A stretch of 58,223 bases of DNA from Oehlia diaphana (Eukaryota; Glomeromycota; Glomeromycetes; Glomerales; Glomeraceae): assembly GCA_003833135.1 (NCBI GenBank), contig QZLH01000154.1, positions 27,826 through 86,048 on the forward strand. The letters are read 5' to 3'. A program made the position numbers and the translations under genes. Positions within the stretch are counted from its first letter, which is position 1, and every line of letters starts with the position of its first letter. Below are positions 22,609-32,880 of this stretch, one piece after another. Under the pieces are notes generated by a model. The model saw only the letters and a program-made list of their open reading frames with translations, was not told the origin of the DNA and did no database searches.

Positions 22609-24397
22609 ATGGAACAACCAACAAACTATAACCATAAAATTAACTTTTTATTATCGAACAATACATTTTTAATTCAACCAACACAACCCATTGTTAAATC
22701 TAAATATAAAAAAAGTAAATGTCCCGAATGTAATAAAAGAAGGAAACCTTCAAATAAAAGTCATCAGATTTGTCACGTTTGTTACGAAATAAAGATAGCG
22801 TATAATTATGGCTTAAGCGGAAATAAAATTATTGATGATTTTATCAGATATACACAAATTAATCTTGTTAAAAAAAGCGGAAAAATGGAATATGTTCCTT
22901 ATGAACAATTTAAAAATATTGAATTTATTGCTGAAGGAGGTTTTAGTAAAATTTATAAAGCTACTTGGATTGATGGCCCAGTCGATCGTTATGGTAGCAA
23001 AATAGCTGTTCGTTCCCAATATTACACAGTTGTCCTCAAAAAAATTAATGATTCTAAGAACATCACATCTAAGGAGTTGAACGAGGTATAGTACATATTA
23101 TGCTGTTTTAATCAACAAACTTTGTCATTAATGAGATTAATAAATTAATAAGCTTTCTTCATTCTAGCTCAAGGTATTTTATGATATTTTTAAAAAGAGT
23201 TATGGAGTTTATATTGGCAGATATTTTGGAGTTACTCAAGATCCTAATTCTCAAGATATCATGATTATCATGCCGTATTATGATTCAGGTGATTTGATAC
23301 ATTACATCACTAAAGATTTTTTTAATATTAACTGGTATACAAAGCTGTGGAAATTAAGTTTTATAACATCTGGACTTAAACAAATACATGATTCATAGGG
23401 ATTTTCACAGTGGAAATATATTTTTTAATTTAAATACAAATCCATATATAGGTGATCTTGGTATAAGTAAATCTGCAACTGAATCTGGAGATGATAATGA
23501 GAATTATGGTATTATTCCTTATATGGCACCAGAGATTTTTCAAGGACAAAAATATACCAAAGCTTCAGATATATATAGTTTTGGAATGATTATGTGGGAG
23601 TTTATGACAGGTAGAAGACCTTTTTGGGATCGAAATCATGATACAGAACTTATCATTGATATTTGTGATGGTTTACGACCACCAATTGTCACAAATGCAC
23701 CTGAAGGTTATATGGAATTAATGGAAGAATGCTGGCATTCTGACCCATATAAAAGACCGACAGCTGATGATATAGGTAACAGAATTAATAGAATGTGTTC
23801 CAAGGAATGTGATTTAAATTACAAACACAACTCAACTGAAATCATGATAGAATCATTAGATATTGGACCTGTACCAAAAAATAATCCAGGTGCCATTTAT
23901 AAGAGTAGACCTTTAAGTGCCATGATTAATTCTGCAATGTCTTTAAGGAGTTCAAAAAGTCAACCTATTAATTTAAAAAAATTAAAAAGGAGGTTTGAGG
24001 ATGATTTAATTGAAGATTATAATGATAATAATTATGATGGTATGATATTTATAAATTGCAAAATAAATTTAATTGATAAACTTTAGTAAATCATTATTTA
24101 CTATATATAGGTCGAAATATTAAAAGAGAAAAATTATATGAAAGTGAAGGTAATTACTTTTTCGTAAAAATATATCAAATTCATGATTTAATTTAATAAA
24201 ATTTTGTATATATTCTTAGATTATCTTACAGAAGAAATCAACTTAGACATTGATGTAAAAATTAATAATAATGGTATGTAAACATAGTTTTAAATATACT
24301 GTAAATGAAAACCCTTAGTCAATATTACAAACCTAATTTCTTTAATTCAAATGTAGAATATATTACCGAAGAAATTGATTTCGATATTGATATTTAA
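22609..24397 (+). pseudogene. TKL-like kinase K1, frameshifted at the catalytic loop
   Basis: Exons: 22609-23085, 23168-24039, 24111-24149, 24220-24273 and 24357-24397, GT-AG throughout. The start is the ATG giving MEQPTNYNHKINF, matching MNQLTNYKYKID of K2 and K3. The N-terminal zinc-ribbon-like motif is CPECNKRRKP...ICHVC. The glycine loop is IAEGGFSKIYKATW and the ATP lysine is in YYTVVLKK, followed by MPYYDSGDL. About 11 nt are missing before HRDFHSGNIFF (near 23387), so the frame breaks just upstream of the catalytic loop; the rest is intact in the other frame (GDLGISKS with DLG for DFG, MAPEIFQ, SDIYSFGMIMWE, CWHSDPYKRPT). Three small 3' exons encode an acidic tail (EYITEEIDFDIDI). Unlike K2 and K3, its N-lobe loop is in frame. 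Confidence 0.75.
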
Positions 24398-25677
24398 ATT
24401 ATTAAAATTATAAATTAATTTTCTTTTTAAACATGATTATTGTTACTATTAATAATTGGTTGCATAGCATCAAGTATTGTGGCAAATCCATTTATTATTT
24501 GTAGTCTTTATATCATAGTATATATTTATTTATATTTCGGTTTTTTTGGGTTAAAATATGCGTTGATTTTTTATTGGGTTTGTTTTCACAATTTTCTTTA
24601 TCATATTTCATTATTCCAATAATCAGTGAAAATTTTTTACACCAGGGTCTTTACCAATTTCACAGTAATGTCATAATATTTGAATGAGCTTTGTGATATT
24701 TTAAAAAAAAATTTACTATCACATTATTGCTGGAACAATTTCTTATAGTTGCAACATCGTTGTTAATAAAATATTAAATAAAAGATTAAAAATTTAATAT
24801 TTTTGAAATAAAAGTAAAAAGTTTCACGTCGATTTCATTTGTACTATATATGTAACAGAACGTTTCTTCTCATATTAGGCTTTTTCTAGTTTTCAAATGA
24901 AAAACCTTTTTAAAAATTAATTACCTAAATAGCAACCAGTTCCCATTGATGATAATTTTCTTTCATTTTTATTTTTTTAAGTGCTGCACCTATTAGTATA
25001 TAAATAAAAATTCAATAAAACTTCTAAATTAATCATAAAAATTCGATTCCGTCCAATTAAATTTAATTAAAGTTAACACCAATGCTTACTAATGTTTATG
25101 ATATTAATCGTAAATAAAAAAAAATGTTACGACTGTTCTTTTCGATCTTATCGCGAGAGCCTAACGTATTATGTGGCGCAGGTTGATATTATTATTGCAG
25201 AAAAAATGATATCGTAGAAAAAAAGATAAAAAATTATCTTTTAGATTCAGTCACAAAAAATAATTACGTAATAAATTCATTAATTACTATTTGTACGAAA
25301 AAAATATAATATTGCATTTTTTTTTTATATAAATATTAAAAAACGTATATAAATATTAAAATACGTACACTTTCACTACAGAATATACTGTATATATATT
25401 GCGTTAAATTTCGCGAATTTAACCTTTGACAACGTTAAAAAATATGAATTTAAATAATATTTTTCTTTTTTTTAAAAAAAATATGAAAATTAGAGTCAGT
25501 ATTTACTTGAAAAATTAAATATTTTAAATTTGACCAAATATATTTTAATGAATTAAAATCGTGATCGAAAAAAAAAGTAAACAAATTATTTTTAGTTAAT
25601 TTCTCGTTTATTTTTTTTATTTGTTTTCATTATTCATTTTTTTTTTTTAAAAAAAAAAGAAAACAAAAGGTCAGTCT
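24398..25677. other. Intergenic, no gene
   Basis: AT-rich between two convergent genes (K1 plus, hydrolase minus). The hydrophobic frame at 24440-24622 lacks support. Confidence 0.55.
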
Positions 25678-25926
25678 TTAATATTTAACACCAACATTTT
25701 CAGCAAAAAATTTGATAGAGATTTCAAAAACTTCGTCAACCCTTTTTTTAATTAATTCATCATTAAGATTTCCACGAGAACCTGCAAATCCATGTTTCAT
25801 ATCATCAAATCGTTTTTGAATATTCTTATCAGCGAATGGTTTATCTTTCATAGCATCAATAAAAGGTTGCTATAAATCAATAAAATTAATTTTTTTATAA
25901 TTATTAGTAAAAATAAAAAATAAAAA

Positions 25927-25977
<51 letters not shown>

Positions 25978-26628
25978 AAAATGAGATTATTTATTAAACT
26001 CACGCTATCAACATCTCCGGCTGCAGGTAAGAATGCAATAGGACATTGAGATTTTTCAAATTTTTCTGGTGGTTGAATTCCAGGAGCATAATGGATTAAA
26101 ACACAAGCATCAAAATCTTTAATTGAACAAAGAACTGAACCAAGAATTCCACCCCAACAAAATCCTGTAAATCCAAAATTTTCAACACCATATTCTGAAC
26201 GAAAATATTCAATAACTTTTAAAGTATCCTCTACGTTTTTTTCCGTTGGATAATTCTCCTTTATAAACTTGACTATACCTTGAAGTCTACACAAGAAGGT
26301 TGATTTTAAAAGTTGTATTAAATTATAAAAAAAATTAAATAGAAATATTATATATTTACCCTCCTTCAAAAGATTCACTTGTTTGTCCACGAAAATAATC
26401 TGGAAGTAAAGCAAGAAACCCAGCTTTCGCTAAAATATCACAATATTGTTTTGGATTTGGATGAAAACCGTAAATATCGTAAGAAACAATGATTGCTTTT
26501 TTGTAAGGTTTCGATTTATTTTCTAGTATTGAAACATAAACATCAAAATCGGCAACTTTCACTGTATTTCCAATAGGTTCATAATCACTTTTAACTGGAG
26601 GAATATTATGACAAGTTATTTCCGACAT
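25678..26628 (-). CDS. Dienelactone hydrolase family protein
   Basis: Three minus-strand exons: 26360-26628, 26004-26286 and 25678-25869, summing to 248 codons (247 aa) with correct phases. This alpha/beta-hydrolase has the DLH catalytic triad: Cys in GFTGFCWGG, Asp in GDVDS and His in MKHGFAGSRG. The N-terminal IIVSYDIYGFHPNPKQYCDI and LPDYFRGQ are typical DLH family segments. Bacterial DLH opens dienelactone rings; fungal homologues are cytosolic esterases of mostly unknown substrate. The length is close to the family norm (about 240-250). Intron 2 (25870-26003) contains a run of 48 A on the plus strand. The start ATG is the first in the frame, and the neighbours are unrelated. Confidence 0.9.
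25928..25975. repeat. Poly(A) tract, 48 A, inside the hydrolase intron
   Basis: Uninterrupted A run (poly-T on the coding strand) about 28 nt from the 3' part of intron 2 after a short run interrupted by C. It enlarges the intron to 134 bp, compared with 73 bp for intron 1. Confidence 0.9.
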
Positions 26629-27460
26629 GATTTAATTATTATTATAGTTGAAAGGAATTTTTTTAATCCACGATCACGGTCGATTATTAATAATAAATCA
26701 ACTTTGTGCGACAGAATTTTTAAAACCTTATTAAAAATCCGTTAATTGAGATCCACATAGTTTAATTCGGTAAAACTTTTGTTAATTTACTATACGGGGT
26801 AACATATTTCCGATAAGTGAAATAATTTCTTTTTTTGTGTTATTGCACAACGTAAAGTGTTTTTTTTTTAAAAAAAAATCCATCATAAGTTTTTCTTCCT
26901 TGTATTGAATATATTAAACGGATGTGGTTGTTTATTTGCTGTACAGTATTTATAATAAATTGCCAAGGAATTATCTTGTCATGAAAGGTTAGTTTATTCC
27001 AGTTTTTTGGGGGTTGATCAAAAAAATGTTTCACACACACTTTAAGCAAACATTTCAATTCAGTACAATACAAAGCTAGTAAACCACGAAGAAATTTCGA
27101 ATTTTTTTTTTTTTTTCAAGAAAAATCTTCACCTACCAATTAACATAATTGTTTTTCTATTATTGCTATTTTCTTATGTAGAAAATTTCTTTTTTCTCGA
27201 TGATTATTGTTCTTTAAAATTATTGACACTAACTGTATCTGGTCAAGTGAATTTGTAAATCAAGATTAATAATAATGGACACAGCCCCAAAAAAACTTTT
27301 TATTTCGCTTACAAAATCTGACATCATGGTGATACATAACATAATCCATCTATACGAAAAAACGTTTCGGCACGTGTTTTCTTCATGTGATAGCGATAGA
27401 ACATGTGATAAATGGGAAGATTATTAAATATAGGTAATATTTAAACTTTACAATATGAAA
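26629..27460. other. Intergenic with a weak minus-strand frame
   Basis: On the minus strand a frame opens after a TTTACTAG acceptor near 27076 and runs to 26840 (contains FDQPPKNWNKLTFHDKIIPW). It has no ATG and no recognised family. Its composition is better than random but I would not call it a gene. Confidence 0.25.
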
Positions 27461-27655
27461 CGCTTCCCATGGTATCCCGTACTTAAAACCTAACGCAAGA
27501 ATAGATGAATCTGCGTATATTAGATGGACCTCTTGTAATTTTCTCCATTCAGGACCTTGGCAATCTCATATAGATACTATTCTCTTTAATAGCATAGATG
27601 CTTCCATTTATTTTCATGATTTTTCTCATATTAATAGATTAATTCGTCCTATTTA
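27461..27655 (+). pseudogene. Unassigned open frame, possibly LINE-derived
   Basis: An uninterrupted frame of about 63 codons with no ATG start: ASHGIPYLKPNARIDESAYI, then RWTS, PWQSHIDTILFNSIDASIYF, and HINRLIRPI before TAG. R.IDE..YIRWTS is faintly like the RIDYIW motif of LINE endonucleases; this is weak. A pyrimidine-rich stretch follows. Confidence 0.25.
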
Positions 27656-28103
27656 GTTCTTTTTTTTTATTTTTTCTCTCCTCTTAGCCCTTTATACTCT
27701 CCTGTTACACCGGGTGGTGTCGTTATGGCGGTTTTGTTTACGTTTTACTTTAGACTTACTTATAGTTTGTTCCTGTAATTTGTAACGTGAACGTGTTCAC
27801 ATGGATTAAATATAAAAATAATTACAATATAAAACGCAATTGAAAATCTATACGTTCTATTACTATTATTATTATTATTGTTGATGTTGGTTCAAAAAAA
27901 AAAAAAAAAAAACAAAAAATCATATTTAGGATTGAACTACTTCAATCAAGCGGATTATAATAAATGTAAGGATTCTTTTCTCTAAATATTTTAAACCGAA
28001 ACTTTTTATTTTTTTTTTTATTGAATGATTGAAAATAAACAATAATATCCTAGTAAAAAAATTCTCAAAGTAGTAGAAAAGTGGGCGTTTTGAAGCCCAA
28101 AAA
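27656..28103. other. Intergenic, no gene
   Basis: No supported gene. Contains an ATT/ATG microsatellite-like run and an A-tract near 27895-27912. Confidence 0.5.
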
Positions 28104-28237
28104 TTTTCCGCTTATATGATTACAAATCACATGATTACTCCTGCGCTGCGGGGAGTTCTCATTTTTGACTCCATAATTTTTTCCGCTATGACTACATATC
28201 ATATGATTCCTCCCCTTCTGCGGGGAGTTCACATTTA
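28104..28237. repeat. Two-copy 60-bp direct repeat, GC-rich for this region
   Basis: Copies at 28104-28165 and 28179-28237 share TTTTCCGCT, AT(C/G)ATTNCTCC and CTGCGGGGAGTTC. Each core also contains the near-palindrome ATCA(C/T)ATGATT. Confidence 0.65.
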
Positions 28238-28348
28238 ACTACATATCTATTGTGTGCATTTAAAAAAATGAAAGCCCCTTTTTTAGTGTTGCTTCATATT
28301 ATAATATCATTTCTATGAATCAATTAGTTAATAATTTAATAAGCATGT

Positions 28349-28624
28349 CCGAAATGTGTGACATTGTTTTCACCGCCGATCGCATGACCTGTATATGATT
28401 TCACCAACTCTAAAAAAAACCAAGTCGCTGAGATAAATATAAACAACACGAACTCGCCGAAGAAATGATCGCCCTTACTTGTCACACATTTCGGAGGGTA
28501 GTCTTACCACACCACCCTCGGTTACACAAAATATTTGTTGGGTGTGATTCCCGTGGTTGTGACAAATGCGAACGCGGATATCACGTGACAATTTGACGCT
28601 AAATGTCACTGTGTAACCGAGGGT
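28349..28624. repeat. Two adjacent inverted-repeat modules
   Basis: CCGAAATGTGTGACA (28349-28363) pairs exactly with TGTCACACATTTCGG (28480-28494); ACCCTCGGTTACACA (28514-28528) pairs exactly with TGTGTAACCGAGGGT (28610-28624). Both arms are 15 bp and perfect. Probably two small MITE-like elements side by side, or one composite. No coding content. Confidence 0.7.
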
Positions 28625-28799
28625 AGAATACTAATATACAGTATATACGATTACTCATTACATACAAATTTATATTCGGCTCGTTTTAAATTCTGGCCAA
28701 AATCGAAATAATCGAAATTTTTAGTCAAATCTTCACTTCAAATCGAAATAATATTTACGGGTTCCTGGTTATGTGACAATTTTCACAGTCTCTTTTTCC

Positions 28800-29489
28800 T
28801 CAATTTACCGAAGAAGATTTTAAAGAAGCAAGTATGATTTTAAGAGTTACGTGAATTGGACGGAATACAATAAGTGGGTTGAGGCCGGAAATCTGTACGA
28901 AGAGCACGACGAAATACTAATGTATTTGAATCTCGAACATAATGGATCTTTTCAAACAAGATCAACTGATAAGTCTATTCTATTACTTCATTTTCATGTA
29001 TATGTTTAGTTATATAGTCAAACTTATAAAATTCTTTTTTAAGGAACCCGGCGATATGTTAACGCAAAAAGAGAATACATAAATGGAATTTGCCCCAACG
29101 GAAATTCCAGGAATACAAATCATAAAACTGGGAAAACAAGCAATGCAACTCCTTCCAATGAAGGAGCCAAAACTGCCGCTTGTAAGAAATTGAACATTGT
29201 AATCAAGGCTCTGGACCAAACAACGTTCCCAACATTAACAGGGCACACGAATCAAATGCTCCTAGATTTATAAAAGGATAATATTCTTAATAGAGTAATC
29301 GGCTGTGATATTATTGGAGTAGTTAGAGAGTTTAAATTTAATAAAACAAGTAGTCGAATGGAGCTAACTGGATCGAATATTGGCGCATTTGATATCGTAC
29401 CTAAGGAACTATACATGTACACTATGATCTTGCCACATAATCATTACTTGATGTTAAGAGATATAGAAGGAAGGTGGTTTAGGACTTAA
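28800..29489 (+). pseudogene. Broken gene of unknown family
   Basis: The first part reads PQFTEEDFKEA, then after a one-base shift YDFKSYVNWTEYNKWVEAGN and HDEILMYLNLEHNGSF. A second part opens after a TTTTTTAAG acceptor at about 29042: TRRYVNAKREYINGICPNGN through HTNQMLLDL, a single in-frame TAA near 29272, then KDNILNRVIGCDIIGVVREF ... LPHNHYLMLRDIEGRWFRT and TAA (29487-29489). The frame is otherwise continuous for about 145 codons across the internal stop. Probably a recently dead gene. No family recognised. Confidence 0.45.
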
Positions 29490-30265
29490 CATATTTTTCT
29501 AATCATGATTCCTATGCACATTTTCTTAACGTATTCTTTACTAATATTTCTAACAAACCCTAAAGAATTATAATATTATTATCATAGCGCAGTATATATA
29601 ATTTTTTTTATACAAATAATAAAGTAAAGACTCGTTTTTACTTTGCTGTATATTTTGTCATGTGACTTAGCGAGTGTGCGATATGTATATTATTATTTTT
29701 CGTACAGACCTTGATATGTACAGTACAATTCTTCAGAAAATCTTGTCAAGATGATTGGTGATCTTTGAATGGTGTTTGACCTTATTTAATGTAGAGTAAA
29801 CGTTGATCGATTTCTGTGACGAAATCATTTTTATTCCATTCAAGACATATACAGTAAAAAGTGAAGCACTGGTTAATAGCAATCTTACCTCTATACAAAA
29901 TCAAAATCAAAAAATTCATGGTCATATTACTCTTAAATATGAAAATTGTGATCTCCAGCATATGACCTACGCTTTGAATCAAATAATGAGCTCCCATTAG
30001 TCTACACGTTCTTACCCACATATTTAGTTTATTATTTATTTCCACAAATTCATTGAATTACACGAATTCCTATCATTTCTGTTTTTTTTTCCTTGTGAAC
30101 GTAATAAAATCTAATAAATTGATAAACTCATATTTTTTATCATTACCGAATTTATAGAATTCCTTGATTCTACGAATACATATAGTTCTCTGAATTCTAA
30201 GATTTTTTTCTCATGTGTATATAGGATATTTGCTGTTGAGTACTCTTCGGATAAATGAGTAACTA
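29490..30265. other. Intergenic with a short coding-like stretch
   Basis: At 29818-30000 (plus) the frame DEIIFIPFKTYTVKSEALVN ... MSSH is open and of balanced composition but lacks a start codon and splice support. It may belong to the decayed gene that follows. Confidence 0.3.
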
Positions 30266-30960
30266 GTTATTGTTATTTCCATCTTTCCACACATACTACG
30301 CAACACAACTTAACCAGCTTCCACGTTCTATTAAAAGTGATATATGGCGACGTCTCACTCGGAAATATCCGCTAACGATAGAAGAAGCGAGTAATATTCA
30401 TCCTGAAGTGGAAGAACTGTTGAATCTGGAGGTAGCTAATTACGCAAAGAAAAGGAATCGTCAGTGAACGAGAAAAAGATATAACTAACCATGAAAATCT
30501 GTTGCATCAACGTGAAGAAAATATGCGAAGAAATTGGAAAAAGCAAAATTAGAAATCCAGAAAACAATAACCAATGGAAAACGATGCTTATATTAGTGCT
30601 GAATCTCAACGTTTGCAAGATGAACATGAAAAATTTGTAGATGTCTTACGTTCATTAAAGAAAAAATTGGAGGATCAATATAATAACAAAATGCTATGCA
30701 TTGCATCTCGTGAAGCCGCCATGAGAATCCATAGAAGAGAAAGACAGAAAAATCGCTTTTTCTAAGGAGCTTATTCAGGAGACAAGAAAAACTCTTACAT
30801 CTGCGAAAAAGTGTTGGAAAGCAACAATCGGAGATATTATCTCCACAAAGGAAGAAAAGATTATTACTCTCTACGATTTATTTATTAATTTTGTTCCTAG
30901 TCAAGCAAATGATAGTACTATAGAACCGAAAAAATATAGCACTGTCTATGAGTGAGATAG
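30266..30960 (+). pseudogene. Decayed coiled-coil protein gene
   Basis: Successive plus-strand pieces in different frames: LPRSIKSDIWRRLTRKYPLT ... VEELLNLEVANYAKKRNRQ then stop; MENDAYISAESQRLQDEHEK ... LRSLKKKLEDQYNNK to 30765; then KELIQETRKTLTSAKKCWKA ... TLYDLFINFVPSQ to about 30955. The middle is strongly predicted coiled coil by eye (Glu/Lys/Leu-rich). At least two frameshifts. Family unknown. Confidence 0.45.
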
Positions 30961-31104
30961 ATGGAACAACGAAGTGATATTGAGACTGACCAAGAGATTC
31001 GAAAAAAACATACTTTACGAAGAAAAATGGAAGATAATTGTTCAGTTCTTATAATAATGAATTAAAAAAATTACATAAAGCCGCTATTAAAGCAACTTTC
31101 CATT

Positions 31105-31790
31105 ATCTTCCAGAGGAACTTCTTAGTTTAACTAATTTATTGTTGCGAGGCATTTTCTTTTGGGCTTGGCCTTTACCTTTCGAAGAAATAACCCTGCTCT
31201 GCTGAAATAAGTCGCGTTTCTTTAGCAATAATTAGACCATATTCAAGAGCTAGTTTAAGTTGCATAAGCATTTTTTTTAAGTTTTGCTCATAAAGTGACT
31301 TATTCTCCATAGTAATCGCTTCTCTTTGGACTTGGTGAATCGAAAGAAGGATAGTTATGATCTTGCCATAATAATTTACTGTGAACTCGCCCTTCATTAT
31401 AGGTTCCCATCCAGCCAGATGTAGCCAAGGTACGCCCAATATTAATAATGATTTGTCTTTTCCGTTCTTATCCTTTTCTGTTTCAACAACCAGAAATCAT
31501 CTCTAAATGTATTTCGTTTTCCCTTGGCCAATACTAGCTATAGGTAGGTCATAGATTGTCCCTACAGTTTTTGCCAAACTAGCAAAACATGTTATTTTAT
31601 AAGAGCTATTTTTATCTATCTCTTTTCCTAGCTTCTCGGTGAAATAATTGAAGAATCTGATCGTGTGTCAATCACCGAATATGGGATAATTTCTGTGTCT
31701 ATTTTGCAACAAATCGTAGCCACATCATTTGGAGCCTTAAAACGTATAAAGTTTATCTCAAAAGGCTAGCGATAGCATATAACTGAACTT
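31105..31790 (-). mobile_element. Retropepsin-like (gag-pol) relic
   Basis: On the minus strand, from high to low coordinates: KAPNDVATICCKIDTEIIPY, SVIDTRSDSSIIS (the catalytic D-T-G-S motif of aspartic proteases, with G changed to R, about 31646-31676), SYKITCFASLAKTVGTIYDL, then ILGVPWLHLAGWEPI, a typical retropepsin C-terminal ILG-x-x-WL motif, and a basic Lys-rich tail (GKGQAQKKMPRNNKLVK). Several frame breaks. Probably from an LTR-retrotransposon polyprotein. Its 88-codon open piece is at 31173-31439. Confidence 0.6.
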
Positions 31791-32164
31791 TTACAAATTT
31801 TAAAAATCTGAAATTATTAAAATAAAATAAAAAAAAAATACTAAAAAGTATTAAATAAGATGAAATTAAAAAATTACCAAGACTAAAAACTAATAGTAAA
31901 TTTAAGTAAATTTAAGAAATAATTATAAAGATAAAATTGATAAAATTAAAAAAGTATGCCAATATAAATCAAAAGAATATTAATTAAATTAATTAAACAA
32001 AGAAAATACAGTACTAATTTTTAAAAAAAACTGAATCATATACTAAGAATAAAATTAAAAAAAAATATTAAATTACATTAATAAGATTAAAATAAAATTA
32101 AGAAAAACTATGATAGAATCCTAAATAGTATATTGAATTAAGAAATTTTTATATACTAGTAATG
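31791..32164. other. A-rich spacer, no gene
   Basis: Dominated by AAATTAA-type low-complexity sequence leading into the A-rich array. Confidence 0.5.
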
Positions 32165-32880
32165 AAATTCATTTTTAAAAAAAAATTTCAAGCCAAAATT
32201 CTCGATACCCTTATTGAAAAAAAACTATTTTCAACAAAATTTTCTATTAAGATTTCCGTTAAAAAAATCTACTTACGAAATGGTCTATCAAAAAAAAAAT
32301 CTTACCTATTAAAAAAAAAATTCTATGACGAAATTTTTATTAGAAAAATAATTCTCAGCGAAATTATTTATCTTCCTATTAAAGAAAAATTCTTTAATAA
32401 AATCCTCTATCAAAAACAATCCCCTATTAAAAAAAAAACACTATAATAAAATTATACTTTCACCTATTAAAAAAATTCACAAAAGAAATCCTTTATCAAG
32501 AAAAACTCCCTCCTATTAAAAAAAAAAACTTGAATTTCTATCAAAAAAAAAACCTCACTTATTAAAAAAAATTTCTAACGAAATAATTAGGTATATGTCA
32601 AAAAAAAAAAATCTTATTATAAAAAAATTCTCCAATGAAATTTCTCTCAAATAAAATTTTTTAACGAAATTATCCATCAAAAAAATACTCAGAAATGTCC
32701 CTATCAATGAAAAAAATTCTCTAACGAAATTTTTATCAAAAAAATCTTTTTATTAAAAAAAATTTCTGAAGAAATTCTATCAAAAAAGCCTTTGCCTATA
32801 TTAAAAATAAAAAAACTCTACAAAATTGTTTTATAAAAAAAAAGTCTATAAAAAAAAATTATTCGTGTAAAATTTAAAAA
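32165..32880 (+). repeat. Degenerate A-rich minisatellite array
   Basis: Roughly 0.7 kb of alternating half-units TATTAAAAAAAATTCT and TATCAAAAAAAATCTT joined by (A)CGAAATT, giving a loose period near 22 bp (about 45 for the pair). Words such as CCTATTAAAAAA, CTATCAAAAA and AACGAAATT recur throughout. A-runs sit on one strand only, so purine/pyrimidine asymmetry is strong. The open frame at 32162-32446 is a by-product. Confidence 0.65.

Noticed and set aside
32162..32446. 94-codon Lys/Ile-rich frame
   Set aside because: By-product of the A-rich array.
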